A stretch of DNA of 13,266 bases from assembly GCA_937925565.1 (NCBI GenBank), contig CALALM010000132.1:1-13266 (forward strand), written 5' to 3'. Of the stretch, positions 1 through 6,138 are shown in pieces (positions within the stretch are counted from its first letter, which is position 1; each line of letters opens with the position of its first letter). Below the pieces are notes generated by a model. The model did no database searches. It had not been told where the DNA came from and saw nothing but the letters and a program-made list of their open reading frames with translations. Position numbers and translations under genes: made by a program. Source of the DNA: an uncultured Centipeda sp. Its GTDB lineage: Bacteria > Bacillota > Negativicutes > Selenomonadales > Selenomonadaceae.

Positions 1-83
1 GTGCAATGGCGCACGGCATCGACATCGACGCGCTCATCGACGAGCTGAACGCATCCATCGGCGAAACGGCTGCGGCACAGTAA
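1..83 (+). CDS. C-terminal end of a probable DUF1858 (hybrid-cluster-protein-associated disulfide domain) protein, partial
   Basis: Only the last 26 codons are present, read from base 3 and ending at the TAA at 81-83. The visible residues include AMAHGIDIDALIDELN. This resembles the C-terminal end of the small DUF1858/TIGR03980 domain, in which a CxxC-bearing segment is followed by a helix of the type 'EEAAMxHGIDVDxLLxxLN'. That family is a small putative redox-disulfide protein often found with hybrid cluster protein; its biochemical role is not settled. The diagnostic cysteines would lie upstream of the window, so the call rests on this short tail alone. A strong intrinsic terminator follows 14 bases after the stop, so this is the last gene of a rightward unit. 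Confidence 0.55.
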   Translation, partial: AMAHGIDIDALIDELNASIGETAAAQ

Positions 84-97
84 GCAGAACGGCAGGA

Positions 98-132
98 GAG
101 CCTGAGACTCAGACGAGTTTCAGGCTCTTTTT
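98..132 (+). terminator. Intrinsic terminator of the left-edge gene
   Basis: A 13-bp stem (98-110 with 115-127, one G-U pair) closes an AGAC loop and is followed by five T residues at 128-132. It lies just after the TAA at 81-83 and ends the rightward transcript. There is no matching T run on the other strand, so it acts mainly in the + direction. Confidence 0.9.
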
Positions 133-300
133 AGCGGTGTCGCTCAACTGTAAACCGAGCAAGAGAGATTGCCTCCTTCGGCTGAATGCGCGCCTTCTCA
201 CGCGCGATGGGGTCGCGGCAATCTCCCCCTCCCGTCCCTGCCCGATGGTTGGAATGATGAGCGGCGGATGCGGAACGGCATAGGCGGCAAGGATGGACAT
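131..300 (-). pseudogene. Decayed remnant of a LigB-like (class III extradiol dioxygenase / AMMECR1, AmmeMemoRadiSam) gene
   Basis: A leftward reading frame starts at ATG 298-300, with a good ribosome binding site (GAGGGAG, 8 bases upstream). A GTG at 307-309 is a possible alternative start. It opens with MSILAAYAVPHPPLIIP followed by TIGQGREGEI. This matches the N-terminus of the LigB/Memo-like domain of AmmeMemoRadiSam proteins, typically 'LGAYxxPHPPIIIPEIGxGEE', which includes the first metal-ligand histidine region. After about 30 residues the family resemblance stops and the frame becomes arginine-rich. In the neighbouring frame a tail ending SLARFTVERHR then TAA (131-133) loosely resembles the start of the AMMECR1 domain ('YVxLARxxLE'). 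The intact protein has several hundred residues, so I infer a large internal deletion plus C-terminal loss. The N-terminal match is clear; the AMMECR1 tail is tentative. Confidence 0.6.
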
Positions 301-319
301 AATGCTCACTCCCTCATAG

Positions 320-346
320 AAAAAAAGCCGACTGCAAAACAGTCGG
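320..346 (-). terminator. Intrinsic terminator downstream of tRNA-Leu
   Basis: Read on the minus strand, a 7-bp perfect stem CCGACTG/CAGTCGG (328-334 with 340-346) with a 5-base loop is followed by seven T residues (326-320). It lies about 20 bases beyond the CCA end of the tRNA and ends its transcript. It also separates the tRNA from the LigB/AMMECR1 remnant. Confidence 0.88.
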
Positions 347-367
347 ATCTATAAAAATATACCAAGA

Positions 368-452
368 TGGTGCGGATGAAGGGGGTCGAACCCATACGCC
401 TTGCGGCACTGGATCCTAAGTCCAGCGCGTCTGCCAGTTCCGCCACATCCGC
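368..452 (-). tRNA. tRNA-Leu (anticodon UAG)
   Basis: The minus strand folds as a class II tRNA. It has a perfect 7-bp acceptor stem (GCGGATG/CATCCGC, 446-452 with 372-378), discriminator A at 371 and an encoded CCA at 368-370. The anticodon stem is CTGGA/TCCAG with loop CTTAGGA. A long variable arm (GCCGCAAGGC type) and the T-loop TTCGACC are present. The anticodon UAG (complement at 416-418) reads CUN leucine codons, and the long variable arm agrees with leucine. The T stem carries one apparent U-U mismatch. The gene has its own strong promoter (474-502) and terminator (320-346). Confidence 0.97.
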
Positions 453-473
453 ATGTGAAAACTCAGCAAGCGT

Positions 474-502
474 ATTCTATCATGACGACGCGGGGCTGTC
501 AA
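474..502 (-). promoter_or_regulatory. Sigma-70-type promoter of tRNA-Leu, embedded in the helicase 3' end
   Basis: On the minus strand a perfect -35 TTGACA (497-502) is followed by a 17-base spacer and a -10 TAGAAT (474-479). The -10 is about 20 bases upstream of the tRNA 5' end, so the start point falls close to 467. The -35 and spacer lie inside the last codons of the helicase gene, and the spacer contains its TGA stop (480-482). Confidence 0.8.
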
Positions 503-2735
503 TCCGTGCATTTGACCACGCGAGCACCGCCGCACGCATCTGCTTCACATCCAGAACACCATACGCGAATCCGCGCCGCACAAGCTCCGTCGGGAGAAAT
601 TCATCGTATTTGTCAAAGATCGGCACCTCATCGGGATAGAGCAGTTCCATCGCATCGAGCTCCTCAGCCGCTTCCTCCGCGAGAATGTAAAAGAACTCTG
701 CGGGCGATACCTTCATCGTGAACTGCATAAAGTACGGGCGCATGGACGTAAAGCCGCGCAGTCCGAGACGCGCGCCGCAGCGAATCCGAAGAAACCGCTC
801 AAGCGCGAGAAAGGCATAGCTGCCGAGCCACGGCAGAAGCGCGTACATCTCGCCGCCGAGCGGGATGAGCACATCCTCCGCCGCGCGTGAGTGCCGCGCC
901 GTATCGCGCGCCTGCGTGAGGCGTGCCACAGCATTTTTCAGCAGATAGGGTGGGATCAGTTCCTCGCGCAAGACCTGCCGCATACGGCGCAGGATACGCG
1001 TGTGGATATCGCCGGGGCACTCGCCGAAGTAGGCGGGCACATTCCCCTTCACCATCTCGCAGTAGACGAGGTGACGCTTACGGTCAACCTCGAGGACGCG
1101 CCAGACATGCCCCGCGATGGCGATTTTCTCCCCGACGGGCGGTGGCGTGACAATCGTGCCGATCTCCTGCGACGCGCTGCGAACGGTGTACTCCTCGTTC
1201 TCCTGAAACACGCCGTAGAAGCGGAAGGACTGCACGATGCGCTCCCCCGCAAGCCCGACGATGAGCCCGCCGCGCTCCGTCGTCTGCAAATGTTCCTGTG
1301 CAATCAGATGCCGCAGGAGGATTCGGTAGTCCTCCTGCGTAATGCGATGAAAGACGTGCAGGGAGAGCACACGATCCGCAAGCGCACGCGGGGACAGTTC
1401 CCCGCAGGATGCGGCGACGCTCATGGTCTGATGGTAGAGCAGACTGAACGGCAGGCGGTCAAGGCGCGGCGGCTCAACCCAGCGTTCCTCAAGATAGAGC
1501 TGGATGAGGGCAATTCCCTGCAGCAGTTTCCACGGAATTGTCGCAGGCAGGAGCGCACGTGCCTCGGGCGCGTCCTCGCGCACGACGAAGTGCATTTCCT
1601 GCGGCTGTCCGCGCCGCCCGGTCCGTCCCATGCGCTGAAGGAACGACGAGACCGTCCACGGCGCATCGATCTGAAAGGCACGCTCAAGACGCCCGATGTC
1701 GATGCCAAGTTCGAGTGTCGCCGTCGTGCACGTTGTAAAGAGGCTGTCTTCGTCCTTCATGCGCACCTCTGCCGTCTCGCGGAATGCGGCGGAGAGATTT
1801 CCGTGATGGATGAGGAAGCGGTCGGGCTCATGCTGTTTCTCGCAATAGGAGCGCAGGGTTGTCGTCACCGCCTCGCACTCCTCGCGCGAGTTGACGAAGA
1901 TCAGGCATTTCTTCCCGCGTGTATGGGCAAAGATATAGCCAAGCCCGGGGTCTGCATGTTCCGGCGGCGTATCCGTCGGCGCGCCGATGACATTCTCCAC
2001 CGCAATGTCATCGCGCCCCTCCCCCGCCTGCACATCGCGCACATAGAAATGCTCAAGGGAAAGCCGCCATCTGCTCCCCTTTGCCTCGATCTGCGGCACA
2101 ACCGTCCTGCGCCCCGTCCCCGCCGCAAGGAAGTCCCCCGCACGCCGCGCATCGCCGATGGTCGCCGAGAGTCCGATGCGGCGCGGCTGTACTCCCGCAA
2201 TGCGTGAGAGGCGTTCGATCAGACAGAGCGTCTGCCCGCCGCGGTCCCCGCGCAGGAGCGAATGCAGCTCGTCAATCACGACGAAGCGCAGATCGCCAAA
2301 GAGCCTTGGGATCGCCATGTGACGATGCAGGAGCAACGCCTCAAGCGACTCCGGCGTGATCTGCAGGATGCCCGACGGTCGCTTCATCAACCGCGCCTTA
2401 TGCGTCTGCCCCACATCCCCGTGCCAGTGCCAAACGGGGATGTCCGCCCTGTGGCAAAGCTCTGTCAGGCGCTCGAACTGATCGTTGATGAGGGCTTTCA
2501 GAGGTCCAATGTAGATACAGCCGACGGAGGTCGGCGGGTTCTCGTGAAAGAGCGTGATAATCGGAAAAAACGCCGCCTCGGTCTTGCCGGATGCGGTCGA
2601 TGCCGTCAGGAGCACATGATCGTCCGTCCCAAAGATCGCCTCCGCCGCCGCAATCTGGATGCCGCGCAGACTCTGCCACTCCTGCCCGTATATATAGTCG
2701 CGCACAAAGGGTGCATAGCGATCGAATACGCTCAT
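480..2735 (-). CDS. Lhr/BrxHI-like superfamily II DNA helicase of the TerB-N/BrxD-like operon
   Basis: This 751-residue protein carries all the superfamily II helicase motifs in order. They are motif I ASTASGKT (45-52), Ia GPLKAL (77-82), TPES (127-130), motif II DELH (155-158), SAT (190-192), motif IV IFVNSREE (279-286), motif V TATLELGIDIG (338-348) and motif VI QRMGRTGRRG (367-376). A C-terminal region of about 370 residues follows. The motif spacing and the DE(I/L)H box fit Lhr-type helicases, and the length fits BrxHI, the helicase partner of BrxD in BREX type 2. I infer ATP-driven translocation or unwinding of DNA. The start ATG overlaps the ATPase stop by four bases (ATGA), with GGAG 8 bases upstream, so translation is coupled. 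No terminator separates it from tRNA-Leu, whose promoter overlaps its final codons. The family call is firm; the role in defence is inferred. Confidence 0.88.
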   Translation of the reverse strand: MSVFDRYAPFVRDYIYGQEWQSLRGIQIAAAEAIFGTDDHVLLTASTASGKTEAAFFPIITLFHENPPTSVGCIYIGPLKALINDQFERLTELCHRADIPVWHWHGDVGQTHKARLMKRPSGILQITPESLEALLLHRHMAIPRLFGDLRFVVIDELHSLLRGDRGGQTLCLIERLSRIAGVQPRRIGLSATIGDARRAGDFLAAGTGRRTVVPQIEAKGSRWRLSLEHFYVRDVQAGEGRDDIAVENVIGAPTDTPPEHADPGLGYIFAHTRGKKCLIFVNSREECEAVTTTLRSYCEKQHEPDRFLIHHGNLSAAFRETAEVRMKDEDSLFTTCTTATLELGIDIGRLERAFQIDAPWTVSSFLQRMGRTGRRGQPQEMHFVVREDAPEARALLPATIPWKLLQGIALIQLYLEERWVEPPRLDRLPFSLLYHQTMSVAASCGELSPRALADRVLSLHVFHRITQEDYRILLRHLIAQEHLQTTERGGLIVGLAGERIVQSFRFYGVFQENEEYTVRSASQEIGTIVTPPPVGEKIAIAGHVWRVLEVDRKRHLVYCEMVKGNVPAYFGECPGDIHTRILRRMRQVLREELIPPYLLKNAVARLTQARDTARHSRAAEDVLIPLGGEMYALLPWLGSYAFLALERFLRIRCGARLGLRGFTSMRPYFMQFTMKVSPAEFFYILAEEAAEELDAMELLYPDEVPIFDKYDEFLPTELVRRGFAYGVLDVKQMRAAVLAWSNARIDSPASS

Positions 2736-4063
2736 AGCTCGAACTCCGCGAACTGCGCGCTGATCTCCGCCCCCTCCACCTCATTTTGCGCGTAGGAAAA
2801 TTCATCCGAGCCGAGCAGATCAGCGAGTTTTAATGTCGGGTTCTGGTAGATAATGTCGAGCACCTGAATGAAGTCGCGGATGATCTCGCGCGGCGTGATG
2901 TGTGTATCCGCACCGATGCGCCCAAACTCGATGCGGATGAAGTCCGCAAGATCATCCTGCGTGACAATCTGCGCGTATCCGTAAAGGTCCGCATGAATCG
3001 CAGCCAGTTTTTCGATCAGCACAAGCATTTCCTCATGCGTGAGCGGTGAGAGCCGTATCACGGGCGAGAGCAGGTCGCGGTGCGCCCCCGCAAAGCGCCC
3101 CTCGGCGAGGCGAGAGCGCAGAGCCTCGTAGCTGTAGACGCCGCGCCGTGTATCCTCCATACACGCGGGCGTGCCGCAGAGGATCATGCCGAGGTACTGC
3201 GCGCGCCCCTGCATCGCATCGTTATACATCGTGAGGATCTTCTCGTAGTTGTACTGGCGCGTGACCGCGTGCGGGATCTTGTAGATGTTCACCAGCTCGT
3301 CGATGAGGATGAGCATGCCCGCATAGCCCGCCTGCCGCAGGAACGCGGCGAAGAGTTTCAGATACTCGTACCAGTCGTCGTCCGTGATGATGATGTTCAC
3401 GCCGAGATCATGCCGCGCCTCGGTCTTCGTTGTATACTCCCCGCGGAACCAGCGCGCGATCTGCACCCGCTTTTCATCATCGCCGTCGCGATAGGCATGG
3501 TAGTAGAGGGTCAGCAGACGCGTAAAATCAAAGCCGTGCACGAGATCGTTCAGCCCATAGATAATCGCGGCAATGCGCCGATCGACGGCAGCGGGAAAAT
3601 CGGGATGCTCCGGCGCAATGCCGTCCTCCGTCACGATCTCCTGCTGCACACGGCTGATCCAGCGATCGAGGATGAGCGTCAGTGCACCGCCCTCGGGCGT
3701 CGTCTTTGTCGCCATATTGCGGATGAGCTCACGATATGTCGCAAGCCCCTGCCCGCGCGTCCCCTGCAGGCGGCGTTCGGGCGAGAGGTCGGCGTCCACG
3801 ACGACGAAGTTCTTCGCCATAACATAGCTGCGGATCGTCTGCAGCAGGAAGCTCTTGCCGCTGCCGTAGCGTCCGACAATGAAGCGGAAGGATGCCCCGC
3901 CGCCCTCGATCATCTCCACATCGGAGAGCAGCGCCTCGATCTCGCTGCGCCGCCCGACGGTAATATATGGGAGACCAATGCGCGGCACAACACCGCCCTT
4001 GAGCGCATTTACGAGCGTCTGCGCAATGCGGCGCGGAATTTTCTTCGGTTCATTCGCTGCCAT
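2732..4063 (-). CDS. BrxD-like P-loop ATPase (BREX BrxC/BrxD, DUF2791 family)
   Basis: This 443-residue protein has a Walker A motif, GRYGSGKS (64-71), preceded by a conserved 'VGR..E...L' region near 36-46. The Walker B is LILIDE (251-256), in the context IDELVNIYKI. A sensor-like segment LGMILCGTP (291-299) is followed by a 'RSRLAEGRF' stretch. This pattern is typical of the DUF2791 ATP-binding family that includes BREX BrxD. In BREX type 2, BrxD travels with the BrxHI helicase, as here. I infer an ATPase that loads or controls the helicase or a DNA-bound complex. Its ATG lies inside the end of the TerB-N gene (14-base overlap, 4050-4063) and uses AAAGG 7 bases upstream. Its stop overlaps the helicase start. 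The fold is confident; the molecular role is not established. Confidence 0.87.
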   Translation of the reverse strand: MAANEPKKIPRRIAQTLVNALKGGVVPRIGLPYITVGRRSEIEALLSDVEMIEGGGASFRFIVGRYGSGKSFLLQTIRSYVMAKNFVVVDADLSPERRLQGTRGQGLATYRELIRNMATKTTPEGGALTLILDRWISRVQQEIVTEDGIAPEHPDFPAAVDRRIAAIIYGLNDLVHGFDFTRLLTLYYHAYRDGDDEKRVQIARWFRGEYTTKTEARHDLGVNIIITDDDWYEYLKLFAAFLRQAGYAGMLILIDELVNIYKIPHAVTRQYNYEKILTMYNDAMQGRAQYLGMILCGTPACMEDTRRGVYSYEALRSRLAEGRFAGAHRDLLSPVIRLSPLTHEEMLVLIEKLAAIHADLYGYAQIVTQDDLADFIRIEFGRIGADTHITPREIIRDFIQVLDIIYQNPTLKLADLLGSDEFSYAQNEVEGAEISAQFAEFEL

Positions 4064-5552
4064 GCAGATACCTTTCTATTAGTTCGTCCCGATAATCGGG
4101 AACAACGGCGGGCGGATCGCCCTCGATCACCGTGTCCTCGAAGTCATCATACAGTTTTTCGTTGATTCCGTCGACGAGGACAGAGAGCATATGCCCCTCT
4201 GAGCGCACCCATACGATGCTTTCAGCGGCGAGGAGTGCACGCAGAAGCCGCAGCTCCACCGCATCCAAAACCTCGGATACGTCTGCTCCCTCATCAACAA
4301 GCCTCTCATCAGCGGGTGCGGGAGGAACAGAGGGCTCTGCCGCAGAGACGGGCAATATCAGTTCCTCTTCCTCCTCCACAACCAGCCGCTCCTGCGTTAC
4401 ATCGGCATCCGCACGAATCCGTGCAAGCTTCGAAAAGTCCAGCCGCACGCGCCGCGCTTCTGCCGCTTTCTGCTCCCTAAAAAAGGTTTCGATCTCCTCT
4501 TGTATGATTTTCTCCTGCCACTTCTTCAGCTTCGGCGGCTGAATCGCCGCAAGATCAAAACGTGCACGCAATGCGGCATCAATCCCGCGCAGGATTGCCC
4601 CGAGACGTTGAGGAGCACGGTCTGCACGCTCATACGAGTGGAGCGCCCAATAGCCGCTCACGCACTCGTAGCGGCGCAGCGGATGAATCTCATAGATGCG
4701 ATCCGGCTCCTCCTTGGGCGGCTGAAATACCGCCGATGAAAAGAGCCGCACGGGAACAGTCTGCTCCACGGCAATGAGATCGGCAAACGCGTTGATTTGA
4801 CGGTGTTTCTCGTAGTATTCCGTCACGCGATCGAGTACGCGAAGCGTGACCGCATTCACCTCATCTGTATGCGCACGGTAGAGCTTCGACCGCTCAAGCC
4901 GATAGGAGGAGAGCACACAGACCGCTGCCATGACTTCCGCCGCCGTATGCTCCGCGCGATGAAGCATCACATCGATCGCTTCATCCTGTTTCTGACGCGC
5001 AAGCGCATCCCCGCGCCACGTCATCAACTTGGGATCAAGCCCATAGTAGATAACGAACTCGTCTTCCCACTCCGCGATATAGCGTCCAATCTGCGGGTCA
5101 AGCACACGATAGCTCTCGCAGAATGCGTGCAGCTTCTCATAGGCATCCTGCGCGTCCCTGCATCCGATGAGATGCAGCAGTTCGTAGACGTAGAGGGATG
5201 CGTATGACATCCCCTTCTTTTCTACAATTCCGCGCCGCAGAGCCGTTCGCCATGTGAAGTAGCCGCGCAGCTGTGCATTCGAGAGCGAATCATACGTCGG
5301 AAAATATTGATTGACCACGCCTTTATAAACATAGTCATCCTCATAGTTCACCATCAGCCGCGCCTGCTTCAGAAAAAGTTCCGCACGCGACTGCCAAGAG
5401 TCGTGTGATGTCGTGACAAGTGAGCGCATAGCCCGCAGCAGCTTCGGTGTCGGTTGCTTTGGCGTCGGCGTGGGAGCCTTCGGAATTGCTTCATCGCGAT
5501 AAAGATGTGCTGCTAAGCGCCGCAAAATCTCTGCCGCCCATCCGTTCCCCAT
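4050..5552 (-). CDS. TerB-N / TerB-C domain protein, first gene of the three-gene operon
   Basis: I start this 500-residue protein at the ATG at 5550-5552 because GGAGG (5559-5563) sits 6 bases upstream; the frame stays open further upstream without a binding site. After a proline/lysine-rich linker (24-36), residues about 50-250 match TerB-N, with the hallmark FPTYDSLSNAQLRGYFTWRT (84-103) followed by SYASLYVYELL. Residues about 340-490 match TerB-C, with LDFSKLARIRADADVT (371-386) and, after an acidic patch EEEEE, the closing block VDGINEKLYDDFEDTVIEGD (460-479). I could not make out a clear metal-binding TerB core between them. TerB-N/TerB-C proteins are known mostly from gene neighbourhoods with helicases and ATPases, where a DNA-processing or anti-phage role has been proposed. 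Overlap with the ATPase gene indicates a shared pathway or complex. Function is unproven. Confidence 0.8.
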   Translation of the reverse strand: MGNGWAAEILRRLAAHLYRDEAIPKAPTPTPKQPTPKLLRAMRSLVTTSHDSWQSRAELFLKQARLMVNYEDDYVYKGVVNQYFPTYDSLSNAQLRGYFTWRTALRRGIVEKKGMSYASLYVYELLHLIGCRDAQDAYEKLHAFCESYRVLDPQIGRYIAEWEDEFVIYYGLDPKLMTWRGDALARQKQDEAIDVMLHRAEHTAAEVMAAVCVLSSYRLERSKLYRAHTDEVNAVTLRVLDRVTEYYEKHRQINAFADLIAVEQTVPVRLFSSAVFQPPKEEPDRIYEIHPLRRYECVSGYWALHSYERADRAPQRLGAILRGIDAALRARFDLAAIQPPKLKKWQEKIIQEEIETFFREQKAAEARRVRLDFSKLARIRADADVTQERLVVEEEEELILPVSAAEPSVPPAPADERLVDEGADVSEVLDAVELRLLRALLAAESIVWVRSEGHMLSVLVDGINEKLYDDFEDTVIEGDPPAVVPDYRDELIERYLHGSE

Positions 5553-5589
5553 CACACACCTCCGTCTGTCTGTTCGATTTACTTTCCCT

Positions 5590-5617
5590 ATTTTACTACG
5601 AATCGCGAAAATAGCAA
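5590..5617 (-). promoter_or_regulatory. Likely promoter of the TerB-N/BrxD-like/helicase operon
   Basis: On the minus strand a -35-like TTGCTA (5612-5617) and a -10 TAAAAT (5590-5595) are separated by 16 bases. The predicted start, near 5583, leaves a leader of about 30 bases carrying the GGAGG site of the TerB-N gene. It is the best-placed promoter between the hairpin at 5636-5673 and the start codon. Confidence 0.5.
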
Positions 5618-5635
5618 GCGTACGAAATGCACAAG

Positions 5636-5673
5636 AAAATACGCCTCCTGCCGGGCAGCAGGAGGCGTATTTT
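5636..5673 (-). terminator. Strong terminator-type hairpin upstream of the TerB-N operon
   Basis: A perfect 16-bp stem (5636-5651 with 5658-5673) has a 6-base loop CGGGCA. The stem includes CGCCTCCTGC and has A/T runs at its outer ends, so a U tract follows in either direction. No gene directly upstream on the minus strand explains it. It may end a short transcript starting further right, insulate the operon, or work as an attenuator if the operon is also transcribed from an upstream promoter. Confidence 0.75.
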
Positions 5674-5708
5674 CGATAGAGAGAAAGAAATGTAGGGAAT
5701 GTATGTGA

Positions 5709-5735
5709 ATTCTGCGGAAGGGAAGGCCGCAGAAT
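5709..5735. repeat. 9-bp perfect inverted repeat
   Basis: ATTCTGCGG (5709-5717) pairs with CCGCAGAAT (5727-5735) around a 9-base spacer. It lies 35 bases from the terminator hairpin at 5636-5673, on the far side from the operon. It could be the first hairpin of a minus-strand leader or small RNA, or an operator. There is no T run, so it is not itself a terminator. Confidence 0.6.
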
Positions 5736-5965
5736 ACGCACCGAAAGTCATAGAGTTTCGAGCACATTCGCGCTCTTGTTCTCTCGCTTTTATGGATAAT
5801 ATAACGGAGTGGTTTTAGAACGTCTTGTGAACGGCGTTAATGTTCGATTATAAAAGAGTTCCCCATAAAATCTGGAATCCCTTGATATTACGAGGTATGT
5901 CCTTTTCCATATCGTGCTATATAGTGGTGTTTGATATGTGTTCAGGATGTCAAAAAGCTGTCAAA

Positions 5966-6069
5966 TTGTTGTGGTAAACTGAAGTTGTAACAGGATGGTC
6001 TAATAAAAGCTCCTTTCCTATCTTCGCTAACTTTAGACCATATTGTTACAATTTTAGTTACCACAACAA
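5966..6069. repeat. 104-bp imperfect inverted-repeat structure with about 38-base arms
   Basis: The left arm (5966-6003) and right arm (6032-6069) are near-perfect reverse complements. They share the blocks TTGTTGTGGTAA, TTGTAACA and ATGGTCTAA, broken by a one-base bulge and a few mismatches. The 28-base centre carries no frame. The outer boundaries are sharp. It could be a miniature transposable element or its collapsed ends, a structured RNA, or a large operator. I found no clear target-site duplication, and the arms do not match termini of an insertion sequence family I know. Confidence 0.7.
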
Positions 6070-6074
6070 CACTC

Positions 6075-6114
6075 AAAAGGGGCAGCTGTATAAAAACCGT
6101 ACAGCTGCCCCTTT
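6075..6114 (-). terminator. Intrinsic terminator of the nucleoside salvage operon
   Basis: A perfect 15-bp stem (6076-6090 with 6100-6114) contains GGGGCAGCTGTA and a 9-base loop. On the minus strand it ends in a run of Ts (6078-6075). It lies 24 bases beyond the stop of the nucleoside transporter. Three Ts on the opposite side give it weak bidirectional potential. Confidence 0.9.
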
Positions 6115-6138
6115 GTGTTGTAGTAGCTCAAGCCCTGC

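Larger units (their letters stand above)
5553..6138. other. Gene-free, relatively AT-rich intergenic region with several inverted repeats
   Basis: I see no convincing protein gene in these 586 bases on either strand. Short frames (for example from ATG 5765-5767 or ATG 5749-5751 on the minus strand) lack ribosome binding sites and run through the hairpins. The region contains the operon promoter (5590-5617), a terminator-like hairpin (5636-5673), a second hairpin (5709-5735) and a consensus -10 TATAAT on the minus strand (5847-5852) with only a weak -35. It also holds paired TGTCAAA repeats (5948-5954, 5959-5965), a 104-bp inverted repeat (5966-6069) and the terminator of the salvage operon (6075-6114). 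Its composition contrasts with the GC-rich coding DNA on both sides. Confidence 0.75.

Noticed and set aside
891..2207. Long + strand open frame (438 codons) opposite the helicase gene
   Set aside because: The opposite strand encodes a helicase with all motifs intact. The + frame is arginine- and histidine-rich, shows no recognisable domain, and is an expected by-product of GC-rich codon usage.
3080..4165. Long + strand open frame (361 codons) opposite the BrxD-like ATPase
   Set aside because: It mirrors the reading frame of a clear ATPase gene, lacks family resemblance, and has antisense-like composition.
480..5552. Complete BREX system
   Set aside because: Only BrxD-like and BrxHI-like components are present; the methyltransferase, PglZ-type and BrxC/PglY-type genes are absent from the window.
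5553..5741. N-terminal extension of the TerB-N protein to a GTG at 5741
   Set aside because: It has no ribosome binding site, would translate through the 16-bp terminator hairpin, and the ATG at 5550-5552 has a near-perfect GGAGG site at 6 bases.
5590..5767. Minus-strand small frame of 59 codons from ATG 5765-5767 containing a CxxC-like pair
   Set aside because: Weak or no ribosome binding site; it runs through both hairpins and its tail is low in family-like features, so the cysteine pair is probably chance.
5966..6069. Integron attC site
   Set aside because: The ends do not show the RYYYAAC / GTTRRRY core sites, and no integrase or cassette array is nearby.
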